Shown: positions 35,188-43,664 of the stretch, one piece after another
Position numbering within the stretch: the stretch's first letter is position 1
Layout: the number at the start of each line of letters is the position of its first letter
Origin: Caballeronia sp. SEWSISQ10-4 2
Lineage (GTDB): Bacteria; Pseudomonadota; Gammaproteobacteria; Burkholderiales; Burkholderiaceae
Direction of reading: 5' to 3'
Assembly (NCBI RefSeq): GCF_030464885.1
Contig: NZ_JALPRJ010000049.1
Coordinates: forward strand, 1-64,000
DNA length: 64,000 nt
Program-made: the position numbers and the translations under genes
Notes under the pieces: model-generated
Seen by the model: only the letters and a program-made list of their open reading frames with translations
Databases searched by the model: none
What the model was told of the DNA's origin: nothing

Positions 35188-35940
35188 CTACCGAGCGTAC
35201 GAAGATCCCTCTTCATCGAGTATCGCCTTCAACTCAGCCAGGTGCTGATCGGCGAAACCCGCGTAATCCTCCGTCCATTGCCGCGCCGTTTTCTGCGCGA
35301 CGCGCGCCGAGGCAATACGCAACGGCTTTCCCGTCATTTGCGCGGTGACATACGTCTCGCACGCCCGCTCGAAATAATAGAGATCGTCAAATGCCTGCGC
35401 GACCGTCGCCGACGCCACAAGGACGCCATGCTGCCCCATGAGCATCACCGGCTTGCCATCCAGCGCCTGACTCACCCGCTGCGCCTCATCGCCGAGACCC
35501 ATGCCGTCGAAGCCCGTATCGATCACCACGCGCTCAAAAAAGCGCATGCAGTTCTGATCGAGTGGCGGCAGCACCGGGTCTTGCAGGCAGGAGAGCACCG
35601 TCGCATATTTCGAATGGACGTGCAGGATGCAACGCGCGTATGGATGCTGCTTATGAATCTCCGAATGAAGCGCCCATGCGGTGATATCGGGCGCGTCCGG
35701 CCGGTCGATTGTCTGCGCGTCGTTGGCGTCCACCAGCAGCAGATCACTCGCCTTGACGCGAGAAAAGTGCTTGCCACTAGGGTTAATCAGGAATTTCGTT
35801 CCATCGTCCGAGACCGCGACGCTGAAGTGATTGGCAATCGATTCGTGCATGCCGAGTCGCGCAGCCCAGCGAAAGGCGCACGCAAGATCGACGCGTTGCT
35901 GACGGTGTTCAAGCATGACAGCATCTCTTTTGCTGGCCAT
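35188..35940 (-). CDS. Class II aldolase/adducin-family protein
   Basis: A 250-residue protein of the FucA/AraD/adducin fold. Metal-binding histidines are expected in LHVHSKYATVL (HVH) and the catalytic region includes NPSGKHFSRVKASDLLLVD and MGQHGVLV (QHG). It could be an aldolase, a decarboxylase or an epimerase on a small hydroxy acid. ATG 35940 overlaps the stop of the upstream remnant (TAATG), indicating it was translationally coupled to a gene now mostly deleted. It is the only intact gene in a decayed operon, and expression may depend on the remnant's ribosome-binding site. Confidence 0.8.
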   Translation of the reverse strand: MASKRDAVMLEHRQQRVDLACAFRWAARLGMHESIANHFSVAVSDDGTKFLINPSGKHFSRVKASDLLLVDANDAQTIDRPDAPDITAWALHSEIHKQHPYARCILHVHSKYATVLSCLQDPVLPPLDQNCMRFFERVVIDTGFDGMGLGDEAQRVSQALDGKPVMLMGQHGVLVASATVAQAFDDLYYFERACETYVTAQMTGKPLRIASARVAQKTARQWTEDYAGFADQHLAELKAILDEEGSSYAR

Positions 35941-36070
35941 TAAAACCAGCCCATGGCTTTGGGTCCGAAGTTGAAATCGCTTTGCCGGTTGCCGGATCAA
36001 TGACATCGCGGCGGCTGCCGCTGGCTGCCTCGGTCCGTTCGCCATCGATGTAGAGGAAATTTGCGTCCAT
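35940..36070 (-). pseudogene. Aldehyde dehydrogenase N-terminus joined to another C-terminus
   Basis: An excellent ribosome-binding site (AAGGAGAC) precedes ATG 36070, and the first 33 codons (MDANFLYIDGERTEAAS... through DVIDPATGKAI) are a typical aldehyde dehydrogenase N-terminus. The frame then shifts: in another frame the DNA reads DFNFGPKAMGWF followed by TAA, which overlaps the aldolase ATG and looks like the end of a different or distant coding region. The rest of one or more genes has been lost by deletion. Confidence 0.6.
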
Positions 36071-36160
36071 GAAGTCTCCTTGAAGGGGCGGCGCTCGCGT
36101 CATCGGATGCATGAAACGCCGGCATTCGAAGCGGACTATAAGCTCGCCATTTTCCGACTA

Positions 36161-36200
36161 CCTGATCGAAAGCGACGTAACGGAGACGCAAACGATCAGG
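36161..36200. repeat. Inverted repeat upstream of the Rieske gene
   Basis: CCTGATCG (36161-36168) and CGATCAGG (36193-36200) are perfect 8-bp arms separated by 24 bp in the 296-bp gap between the aldehyde dehydrogenase remnant and the Rieske oxygenase. It may be an operator for either side. The rest of the gap is more AT-rich and shows no gene. Confidence 0.4.
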
Positions 36201-36366
36201 CTCATCGAACTTAGACCGGTGATTCTCTCGACGATTAAATACGCCATCATCATGTCGCCTTTCATCAAGTCGATGAATATTTGCGGCCCTACAGTTTGAT
36301 CTAACGGCGAGCGCCAACAGCGCTACATGCTGCCCCGTCCCCCATAAACCGACAGGAACCCCGCGC

Positions 36367-37533
36367 ATGGAAACCATTCGTGTTGTGAAGAAAGAAGACA
36401 TTGTTGCACCCGATAACTGGCTCGCCCAGTTGCCGGATGAAGCGCTAACCTTACCCTCGCGCTATTTCTTCGACGACACGATCTTCCGCTCGGAGCGCGA
36501 CCGGATTTTCATCTCGGCCTGGCATGTGATCGGCCACAAGAGCGAACTCAGCACGCCCGGCCAGTTCGTCATGACCGATATCTTCGATCAAAGCATCATT
36601 GCGACCTGCGGCAAAGATGGCGTCGTTCACGCGTTCCACAATGTCTGCCAGCATCGCGGCAACCGGCTGGTCGAAGAACGGCGTGGCGTGCAAAAAGGTG
36701 TGTTCCGCTGCGCTTATCACTCGTGGTGTTACGGACTCGACGGCAATCTTCGCCACGCGCCGCGCAGCGAGCGCATCAAGAATTTCAGCGCGGGGAGCTA
36801 CGACATCCCGACCGTGCGCGTAGAGGAACTGGGTGGTTTCTATTACTTTAACCTCGACCCGAACGCGCCATCCTTGAACGATCTGTTCCCCGGCGCCGAC
36901 GCGGAAATGAAGCGCGTGTTCCCGAAGCTCGACGACTATAAGCTGCTCGAGGAAAAGGACGTGATCGTCCCGGCGAACTGGAAGGTCATCATGGACAACT
37001 CCATCGAGGGTTATCACTTTTCACTCTCGGGTCCGTGCCATGTCGACCTTGCCGACCTGATCGACTTCGAAGGCTACAAGCTCACGCAGCGCGACAAGTG
37101 GTGGACGTACGCCGCACCGGCGAACAAGGACGCGACCAGTGCATACGGCGTGCCGTTAAGTGCGGATAAAAATCCAGACGAGTGTTTCTTCAACATCGGC
37201 ATCTGGCCGCACAACACGTTCTATACGTTCCCCTTTTCCGAGTTCCTCGCGACCTTCCTGATCGTCCCGCTGGAGCCCGAGAAAACGCTGCTGCGCTTCG
37301 GTTATTACACCACGCACGACACTGTCCCCGAATTGACGAAGGCCTGTATAGACTGGATGAACACTGACCTCGGACCCGAAGATATCAAGCTGAATATCTC
37401 GGTGCAAAAGGGCCTGCACTCGGTCGGATATAACCAGGGCCGTTATGTCATCGACGCAGATCGCAGCAATGAAAGCGAGCATCTGGTGCATCACTTTCAC
37501 ACGCTGGTTCACAACGGCATTCACGGCGAATGA
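36367..37533 (+). CDS. Rieske non-haem iron oxygenase, alpha subunit
   Basis: A 388-residue oxygenase. The Rieske [2Fe-2S] ligands are C94, H96, C115 and H118 (CQH and CAYH). The mononuclear-iron region reads NWKVIMDNSIEGYHFSL (from N204), with E214 where most Rieske oxygenases have the bridging Asp. Glu is known at this place in the carnitine oxygenase CntA. H217 is the first iron ligand. The next His is H225, giving H-x7-H rather than the usual H-x4-H. With the GMC dehydrogenase, reductase and GbdR-like regulator, this suggests hydroxylation or demethylation of a quaternary amine. RBS AGGAA precedes ATG 36367. Confidence 0.85.
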   Translation: METIRVVKKEDIVAPDNWLAQLPDEALTLPSRYFFDDTIFRSERDRIFISAWHVIGHKSELSTPGQFVMTDIFDQSIIATCGKDGVVHAFHNVCQHRGNRLVEERRGVQKGVFRCAYHSWCYGLDGNLRHAPRSERIKNFSAGSYDIPTVRVEELGGFYYFNLDPNAPSLNDLFPGADAEMKRVFPKLDDYKLLEEKDVIVPANWKVIMDNSIEGYHFSLSGPCHVDLADLIDFEGYKLTQRDKWWTYAAPANKDATSAYGVPLSADKNPDECFFNIGIWPHNTFYTFPFSEFLATFLIVPLEPEKTLLRFGYYTTHDTVPELTKACIDWMNTDLGPEDIKLNISVQKGLHSVGYNQGRYVIDADRSNESEHLVHHFHTLVHNGIHGE

Positions 37534-37564
37534 GCGGACTGTCCCCGTTATTTCGAGGAATGAA

Positions 37565-39256
37565 ATGAGAGCGAAGCCATCGATGTCGACGGAAAGCATT
37601 CGCCGTAGCTACGACTATGTGATCGTCGGCGCGGGCTCGGCAGGGTGCGTGCTGGCTAATCGCCTCAGTGCCGATCCACAGGTACGGGTGCTACTGCTTG
37701 AAGCCGGTCCTGTGAACCGCAACTGGTCGATCGACATGCCCTCGGCGATGGGTATTGTGGTCGGCGGGGACCGCTATAACTGGCAGTATCAGTCGGAGCC
37801 GGAACCGTTCCTGAACCAACGCCGCATAGGTACGCCGCGAGGCCGCGTGCTCGGCGGCTCATCGTCGATCAACGGCATGGTGTATATCCGCGGTCATGCG
37901 CGCGACTACGATGCGTGGGCTGAACAAGGCTGCACCGGCTGGAGTTATCGCGATGTACTGCCCTACTTCATCCGCTCGGAAACACATCAACTCGGCGCCG
38001 ATGCGTATCACGGCGACGGCGGTCATCTCCGTGTGACTGCCGGCAATACGGATACGGTGTTGACGCGTTCGTTCATCGAAGCCGGCGTTGAAGCAGGTTA
38101 CGGCCATACCGACGACCCCAACGGTTACCGGCAAGAAGGTTTTGGACGTATTGACCGGACCACATGGAAAGGCGAGCGCTGGAGCACGGCGCGGGGTTAT
38201 CTCGCCGAAGCGCTGACCCGCAGCAACGTGACAGTCGTGACCGGTGCGCTCGCCTTGCGTGTACTCCTGAGCGGCAACCGTGCGGTCGGCATCGAGTACG
38301 CGTGCAATGGCGAGACCATCACCGTGCATGCCGAAACCGAGGTCCTGATATGCGGCGGCGCGATCAACACGCCGCAACTGCTGCAGCTGTCAGGTGTAGG
38401 TCCCGCCGACGAACTGCGTCGTGCCGGCGTCAGGCCGCTTCATGATCTGCCCGGTGTCGGGCGGCGTTTATCCGATCACCCCGACACGGTGGTCCAGTAC
38501 CTGTGCAAGAAGCCAGTGTCCATCTATCCGTGGACCGTTGCACCGCGCAAGTGGTGGGTCGGCGCGCAGTGGTTCATGAACCGCTCGGGGTTCGCCGCCA
38601 GCAATCACTTCGAAGCGGGGGCGTTTATCCGTTCACGTGCCGGGGTCGAGCATCCTGATCTGCAACTGACCTTCATGCCGCTCGCGGTTCAACCCGGCAG
38701 CGTCGCGAGCGTGCCGGCGCATGCGTTCCAGGTGCATATCGATTTGATGCGGCCGACCAGCCTCGGCTCGGTAACGCTCGCGTCGAATGACCCGAGCCAT
38801 GCGCCGAAGATCATCTTCAACTATCTGCAAACCAACCGTGATCTTGCCGACATGCATGCGGGCGCAAGGCTCGTGCGCGAGATCATCGGGCAGAATGCGT
38901 TCCGCGATCTGGTCGGAAAAGAGCTGACGCCGGGGCCGGCCGCGAACGACGACGTCTCCCTCGACGCCTGGGCGCGGCAAGTCACCGAGACCGGTTATCA
39001 CGCGGCAGGCACGTGCAAGATGGGTCCCGCCAGCGATGCGGAAGCGGTCGTCGGACCGGACCTGCGTGTGCACGGCCTCGACAAGCTGCGCGTGATCGAT
39101 GCGTCCATCATGCCGGTCATCGTCAGCGGCAATACCAATGCACCAACGGTGATGATCGGAGAGAAAGGCAGCGATCTCGTGCTGGGTCGTGCGCCCTTGA
39201 CACCGTCGACGGCAGCGGTCTGGGCCGCGTCCGACTGGCGTACGCAGCAGCGTTGA
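37565..39256 (+). CDS. GMC oxidoreductase, choline dehydrogenase (BetA)-like
   Basis: A 563-residue FAD enzyme. The dinucleotide motif is YVIVGAGSAGCVLANRL, and GMC signature 1 is GRVLGGSSSINGMVYIRGHARDYD. The second signature region (GGAINTPQLLQLSGVGP) and active-site His in TGYHAAGTCKMG with the partner Asn in SGNTNAPTVMIGEKG are intact. Overall it tracks BetA but with differences through the substrate lid. Such enzymes oxidise a primary alcohol to the aldehyde. ATG 37565 follows CGAGGA. It sits between the Rieske oxygenase and its reductase, so both enzymes probably act on one substrate. Confidence 0.86.
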   Translation: MRAKPSMSTESIRRSYDYVIVGAGSAGCVLANRLSADPQVRVLLLEAGPVNRNWSIDMPSAMGIVVGGDRYNWQYQSEPEPFLNQRRIGTPRGRVLGGSSSINGMVYIRGHARDYDAWAEQGCTGWSYRDVLPYFIRSETHQLGADAYHGDGGHLRVTAGNTDTVLTRSFIEAGVEAGYGHTDDPNGYRQEGFGRIDRTTWKGERWSTARGYLAEALTRSNVTVVTGALALRVLLSGNRAVGIEYACNGETITVHAETEVLICGGAINTPQLLQLSGVGPADELRRAGVRPLHDLPGVGRRLSDHPDTVVQYLCKKPVSIYPWTVAPRKWWVGAQWFMNRSGFAASNHFEAGAFIRSRAGVEHPDLQLTFMPLAVQPGSVASVPAHAFQVHIDLMRPTSLGSVTLASNDPSHAPKIIFNYLQTNRDLADMHAGARLVREIIGQNAFRDLVGKELTPGPAANDDVSLDAWARQVTETGYHAAGTCKMGPASDAEAVVGPDLRVHGLDKLRVIDASIMPVIVSGNTNAPTVMIGEKGSDLVLGRAPLTPSTAAVWAASDWRTQQR

Positions 39257-39269
39257 GCGGAGGGACGTC

Positions 39270-40244
39270 ATGTCGAACTTTAACGAACCGATGGGCAGGA
39301 TCGATGCGATCGTCATCGAAACATCCATGCTCACCACAGATATCAAAGACATCCGCCTCGCTGCTGCGGACGGCGCGATGCTGCCGCCGGCCAACCCCGG
39401 CGCACACATCGATCTATGGCTACCTGACGGTAACGTTCGCCAGTATTCGGTGATCGAACGTGCCGCCGATGGCTCCGCCTACCGCATCGCCGTTCTACGC
39501 GAGGCGTCGTCGCGGGGCGGCTCGGCTTATGTTGTGGATCGGCTTTGCGTGGGAGAACGCATCCATGTATCGGGGCCGCGAAACAACTTCGCGCTGAACG
39601 AAAACCACGACGAGACCGTCCTGATAGCGGGCGGAATCGGCATCACACCCATCCTTCCGATGGCCATGCGACTCGCTAAGGCCGGAAGGCGATTCAGCTT
39701 TAACTATCTCGGCCGGGGCCGTCAGCGAACCGCCTTGCTTGATGTTATCGATGCCAGTGCGCTCAAGGACATCGCCCGGATCCACTTCAGCGACGAGCAC
39801 GGCGAAGCCGATTTACGCGGACTGATCGGAGCGCCGCGTCCGGGCGCTCATGTTTATGTCTGCGGCCCCGGCAGGTTGATCGACGGTGTGCTTGAGGCAG
39901 CCAGCGACTGGCCACGCGACACCATCCATTTCGAGCGATTCACAGCGCCCGCGCCGGTTACGACACCGTCCGAACCCGCATCGTTTGAAATCGAATTGGC
40001 CAGGAGCGGAAAGGTAATCACCGTGAAAGCGGATCAGTCGATCATGCAGGCATTGCGTCAGGAATGCGTGCGCATCGACTCGGTATGTCGTGAAGGAATC
40101 TGTGGAACCTGCGCAGTGCCGCTTCTGGCCGGTGAAGCCGAGCATCGGGATGTGGTCCAGACCGATACGGAAAAAAATCAAAATACGGTAATTTACGTCT
40201 GCGTATCAAGAGCGCGATCTGCACGGCTCGTGCTCGACCTTTAG
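39270..40244 (+). CDS. Rieske oxygenase reductase, phthalate-dioxygenase-reductase type
   Basis: A 324-residue electron-transfer protein. An N-terminal flavin domain has RQYSVIERA (flavin contact), followed by an NAD domain with LIAGGIGITPILPMA and YVCGPGRLIDGVL. A C-terminal plant-type [2Fe-2S] ferredoxin has CREGICGTC plus the final Cys in VIYVCVSRA. It passes electrons from NADH to the Rieske oxygenase. RBS GGAGGGACGTC precedes ATG 39270, 13 bp after the GMC gene. Confidence 0.9.
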   Translation: MSNFNEPMGRIDAIVIETSMLTTDIKDIRLAAADGAMLPPANPGAHIDLWLPDGNVRQYSVIERAADGSAYRIAVLREASSRGGSAYVVDRLCVGERIHVSGPRNNFALNENHDETVLIAGGIGITPILPMAMRLAKAGRRFSFNYLGRGRQRTALLDVIDASALKDIARIHFSDEHGEADLRGLIGAPRPGAHVYVCGPGRLIDGVLEAASDWPRDTIHFERFTAPAPVTTPSEPASFEIELARSGKVITVKADQSIMQALRQECVRIDSVCREGICGTCAVPLLAGEAEHRDVVQTDTEKNQNTVIYVCVSRARSARLVLDL

Positions 40245-40277
40245 CCTGACAACACACGATGCGTAATTTCGTCAGGC
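40244..40277. repeat. Inverted repeat between reductase and regulator genes
   Basis: GCCTGAC (40244-40250) and GTCAGGC (40271-40277) are perfect 7-bp arms around a 20-nt loop, starting at the reductase stop. No T-tract follows. It may be a weak terminator or an operator for the following araC-type gene. Confidence 0.35.
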
Positions 40278-40299
40278 CAGTAAAAGACTCGGGAGCCCC

Positions 40300-41376
40300 A
40301 TGAGCACGCTGAGCAAATCCGCTTTTGAAATGACCTCGGCCGGAGATCTTCGATCGCCGCGGCGCGTGGGCATCCTCGTCTTGCCGCAGTTCTCGAACCT
40401 CAGCCTCGCGCTCGTGATCGAACCGATGGCCATCGCGAACTGGCTCAGCCAGCGCACGCTTTACGAATGGACGGTGCTGTCCATCGACGGCGAACCGGTG
40501 CAGGCGACCAACGGCATGATCGCTCCCGCACGGCCCGTGTCGGGCGAAACCGGCGAGTTCTCAACCATCTTTGTCATCGCGAGTTTCGAGCCCAAGAAGC
40601 ACGCGAAGAACCGCAAGGTCAAAGCCTGGCTTCGACGCGAAAGTGTGTTCGGCGCGCAGATTGGCGGGATCGAAACAGGGACTGAAATGCTCGCGGCCGC
40701 GTCACTTCTCGACGGTCGCCCAGCCGCTGTGCATTGGGACAATCTCGAAGGATTTCAGGAGGCATATCCCAACGTCGAGGCGACCACGCAGCTCTATACC
40801 ATTGAGCCCAGGCTGATTACTTGCGCAGGCGGCAGCGGCATTATCGACATGATGCTGGAGTGGATCGGCCAGCATGCAGGGACGGAACTGGCGGCAGAGA
40901 TATCGCAACATCTGTTGCACGCACGCATTCGGGGAACCAGTGAAGTGCAACTTGCACGCACCGGCCTCGATGCCGCACCGATGAACGAACAGGTGAGCCA
41001 CGCCATTCGATTGATGCAGGAATCCGTCGCCGCGCCGGTCTCGTGTGAAGATCTGGCGGCCGCGGTCGGGCTGTCTAAAAGACAACTTGAGCGGCAGTTC
41101 AAGCATTATACCGCGACCGCCCCGCTTCGTTATTACGTCAGCTTGCGGCTGGCGACCGCGCATAAACTGTTGCAGCAAACCGAACTCAGCGTCTCGCAAG
41201 TCGCGGCCGCAACCGGCTTCGACTCGCTCGAACATTTCTCGCGTGTCTATAAGACAAAGTTCGGTTGTCCGCCGAGCCGAGACCGGTCGCAGTCATGGGA
41301 GGCGCCGGTGATGCGGCAACGCGTGTCGTCGCCCACACCAACGCGGCGGCCGGATGAAACACTGGCGCCGCGTTGA
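40300..41376 (+). CDS. GlxA/GbdR-like AraC-family regulator
   Basis: A 358-residue protein with an N-terminal DJ-1/PfpI-like domain (about 20-200, VGILVLPQFSNLSLALVIEPMAIANWL) and a C-terminal AraC double HTH (about 225-325; SCEDLAAAVGLSKRQLERQFKHY, SVSQVAAATGFDSLEHFSRVYKTKFG). This architecture is shared by GbdR, CdhR and SouR, which control glycine betaine, carnitine and sarcosine catabolism. It fits the neighbouring Rieske and GMC genes and binding protein. RBS GGGAG precedes ATG 40300. Confidence 0.87.
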   Translation: MSTLSKSAFEMTSAGDLRSPRRVGILVLPQFSNLSLALVIEPMAIANWLSQRTLYEWTVLSIDGEPVQATNGMIAPARPVSGETGEFSTIFVIASFEPKKHAKNRKVKAWLRRESVFGAQIGGIETGTEMLAAASLLDGRPAAVHWDNLEGFQEAYPNVEATTQLYTIEPRLITCAGGSGIIDMMLEWIGQHAGTELAAEISQHLLHARIRGTSEVQLARTGLDAAPMNEQVSHAIRLMQESVAAPVSCEDLAAAVGLSKRQLERQFKHYTATAPLRYYVSLRLATAHKLLQQTELSVSQVAAATGFDSLEHFSRVYKTKFGCPPSRDRSQSWEAPVMRQRVSSPTPTRRPDETLAPR

Positions 41377-41389
41377 ACGCATGAGCCCG

Positions 41390-42337
41390 TTACTGCGTGG
41401 CCAGATACGACTTCACGGCAGGCAACGCGTCCTTGCCGTCGAACGTCCTGACGCCCGCGAGCCATTGCGTAAGCACACTCGGATTGTGTTTTAGCCACTC
41501 CTTCGCCGCAACGTTGGGCTCTTTCTTGTCGGTGGTGATCGACTGCATGACCTGGTTCTCGATGCCCGGCGTGAACTTCAGGTTCGTCACCACTTGCCCG
41601 GCATTGGGACAACGAGTCAGGTAATCGGGCGGCACCATGGTGTAGACCTTCGCTTCACCATAGTTAGGACCGAACACGTCGTCGCCGCCCGTGAGATAGG
41701 TCATCTTCAACTGGATGTTCATCGGATGCGGGTCCCAGCCGAGAAAGACAACCCACTCCTTGTTCCTGACCGCGCGGTTCACCTCGACCAGCATGCCCGC
41801 CTCGCTCGATTCGACCAGCTTGAAATCCTTCAGGTTGAATTGATTGCCGTCGATCATCTTCTTCACCAGCGCATTGCCGTCGTTACCTGGTTCGATGCCG
41901 TAGATCCTGTGCTGCAACTTATCCCCGAATTTGGCGATATCGGCGAAGGACTTGAGGCCCGCATCGTATTCGTAGGTCGGTACGGCAAGCGTATATTTCG
42001 CGCCGGTCAGATTCGGCGTGGTAAGGACCTTCACGGTACCCGCCTTGACGAACGGCTCGGCGACAGGATCCATTGAAGGCTGCCAGTCTCCCAGGAACAC
42101 GTCGATCTGTTTTGACTTGATGCCGGTGAGCGCGATGGGAATCGATGCCACCGTCTTCACCGGCTTGTAGCCGAGCCCGTCGAACACGGTCGATGCGAGT
42201 GCCGTGGTCGCGGCGATATCTGTCCAGCCGATGTCCGCGAAATGGACAGTCCGGCACGCTTCCGGGTCTTGCGCGCGGGCGGTCATGCAGCAACAGGCAG
42301 TCAACGTCAGACAGGCGAGGCGTGCGGGGGATTTCAT
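41390..42337 (-). CDS. Quaternary-amine ABC binding protein (ChoX/ProX type)
   Basis: A 315-residue OpuAC-family periplasmic protein with a signal peptide (ACLTLTACCCMTARA, cleaved near residue 22). The mature part has VHFADIGWTDIAATTALASTVFDGLGY, VFLGDWQPSMDP and VVFLGWDPHPMNIQLKMTYL, whose aromatic residues form the cation-pi box that binds choline or betaine. ATG 42337 follows GGAGAAG. No permease or ATPase lies beside it, so it must share one encoded elsewhere. It converges with the GbdR-like regulator 13 bp away. Confidence 0.85.
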   Translation of the reverse strand: MKSPARLACLTLTACCCMTARAQDPEACRTVHFADIGWTDIAATTALASTVFDGLGYKPVKTVASIPIALTGIKSKQIDVFLGDWQPSMDPVAEPFVKAGTVKVLTTPNLTGAKYTLAVPTYEYDAGLKSFADIAKFGDKLQHRIYGIEPGNDGNALVKKMIDGNQFNLKDFKLVESSEAGMLVEVNRAVRNKEWVVFLGWDPHPMNIQLKMTYLTGGDDVFGPNYGEAKVYTMVPPDYLTRCPNAGQVVTNLKFTPGIENQVMQSITTDKKEPNVAAKEWLKHNPSVLTQWLAGVRTFDGKDALPAVKSYLATQ

Positions 42338-42604
42338 CGTTTCTTCTCCAGGAAAATCGATTTTCGGGTGACAGGCGGGCAGGCTTCGAGAGCCGGTTTG
42401 CACAAGCGCGACCAATTCAATTTACTGAGTCATAAATCGCACACTTGATATTTTGCGACACTTGCGGCGCGGGTTTTGTCAGCAGTGGATCAGCGCACCG
42501 GGCCGCGTCGCCGGAATGTAAGCGGGTGTCGCTTTCGTGTGGGCGATCGAGGGTTCACCTATTCACAATGACAGCACGTCAACCGCAACCGAGGATCGTC
42601 CGGC

Positions 42605-43357
42605 ATGAACCAGTCAGAGAAAACGTCCGCTGCATTCGAAGATCTTTCATCGACCATTCCGTCCGTCGACCTGACGGATCGTCATGCTACGGCGCTGGTC
42701 GTCGTCGACGTTCAATACAGCGATGCTGCGCCTGACCGCGGTTGGGTGAAGGCATGTGAAGCGGTAGAGCCCGGTTCGATGCGTTATTACCTGGAGCGCC
42801 TGGAACAGACCACCATCCCCGCCATCCGCCAATTACTCGATGCATTCCGCGCGGCCGGGATGCCGGTCGTGCATATTTCGACGGGTTCGGCTTACCGCGA
42901 CATGCGCGATTGCCCGCCGCGTTTTCGCGACTGGACCCACAGGCTGGAACGGGCAGCGGGTATCGATGACATGTGGTGGACCGGAAACCCCGACAACGCG
43001 TTTCGTAAGGAAGTCGCGCCGCTGGAGGGTGAGACTGTTATCCGGAAGACCACTCAGGGCGCGTTTAATGGCAGCGAGATCCAGAACGTGCTGGACCGTG
43101 CGGGAATCAGGAATCTGGTGTTCGCGGGCGTGGTGACAAGCTGCTGCGTGGAGACGACGGCGAGGGATGCTGCGGACCGTGGTTTCGGTTGCATGCTGGT
43201 GTCGGATGCATGCGCGGATTGCATTCCAGCTATGCACGACGCCGCCATGATGAACTTCGGGCTCTATTTCGGGCAGGTGGCGCAGAGCGCGGAGGAAGTG
43301 GTGCAGGCGATCGGGGTGGAGGAAAGACGTAAAAATCACGACGTATATACACGTTGA
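42605..43357 (+). CDS. Isochorismatase-family cysteine hydrolase
   Basis: A 250-residue cysteine hydrolase. The triad is D35 (ALVVVDVQYSD), K148 (TVIRKTTQGAF) and nucleophile C181 (GVVTSCCVETTARDAADRGF). Relatives include N-carbamoylsarcosine amidase, nicotinamidase and ureidoacrylate hydrolase. In this setting an amidase acting on an N-methylated or carbamoylated intermediate is reasonable. ATG 42605 follows GAGGA. It is a single gene after the choline-type binding protein (divergent). Confidence 0.83.
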   Translation: MNQSEKTSAAFEDLSSTIPSVDLTDRHATALVVVDVQYSDAAPDRGWVKACEAVEPGSMRYYLERLEQTTIPAIRQLLDAFRAAGMPVVHISTGSAYRDMRDCPPRFRDWTHRLERAAGIDDMWWTGNPDNAFRKEVAPLEGETVIRKTTQGAFNGSEIQNVLDRAGIRNLVFAGVVTSCCVETTARDAADRGFGCMLVSDACADCIPAMHDAAMMNFGLYFGQVAQSAEEVVQAIGVEERRKNHDVYTR

Positions 43358-43370
43358 AACATTTCTCCAT

Positions 43371-43400
43371 CTCGTATACACTTGTTGATACATATACGAG
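43371..43400. promoter_or_regulatory. Inverted repeat in the mazEF promoter
   Basis: CTCGTATA (43371-43378) and TATACGAG (43393-43400) are perfect 8-bp arms ending 9 bp before the mazE ATG. A related CGTATA...ACAC...TTG direct repeat lies just upstream (43342-43356). This suits autoregulation by the antitoxin or the MazEF complex. Confidence 0.55.
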
Positions 43401-43409
43401 GTTCAAATC

Positions 43410-43664
43410 ATGCCAAAGTCCGCGACACTCACGATCCAGCAGTGGGGCAACAGCCTTGCCGTGCGCATCCCCGCTGCCGTCGCTCGTTCGGCCCACTTCG
43501 AGGTGGGACAGGAAGTTGAAGTGACGACTGAAGAAGTCGGCGTATCTGTCAAACCGGTCGGGCGGCGCAAGCTGACGTTGGCGGAAAAACTGGAGCAATT
43601 CGATCCAGCGAAACACGGCGGCGAGGCAATGGAAACCCACCTCATTGGCGCGGAGGTGTTTTGA
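43410..43664 (+). CDS. mazE: MazE/AbrB-type antitoxin
   Basis: An 84-residue antitoxin with an N-terminal SpoVT/AbrB swapped-hairpin domain (TLTIQQWGNSLAVRIPAAVARSAHFEVGQEVEV, about 6-40) and a flexible acidic C-terminus (KLEQFDPAKHGGEAM) that would wrap the toxin. Its stop shares one base with the mazF start (TGATG), so the pair is translationally coupled. Confidence 0.88.
   Translation: MPKSATLTIQQWGNSLAVRIPAAVARSAHFEVGQEVEVTTEEVGVSVKPVGRRKLTLAEKLEQFDPAKHGGEAMETHLIGAEVF

Noticed and set aside
36111..36299. Plus-strand 62-codon frame upstream of the Rieske gene
   Set aside because: No ribosome-binding site or motif; the region is more likely regulatory.
37346..37353. GTATAGAC inside the Rieske gene as a HutC-type site
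   Set aside because: It is within coding sequence (Cys-Ile-Asp codons) with no promoter context; probably chance.
43343..43350. GTATATAC in the mazEF promoter as a seventh HutC-type operator
   Set aside because: It belongs to the repeated CGTATA-type elements of the mazEF promoter and is 22 kb away from the gntR locus.
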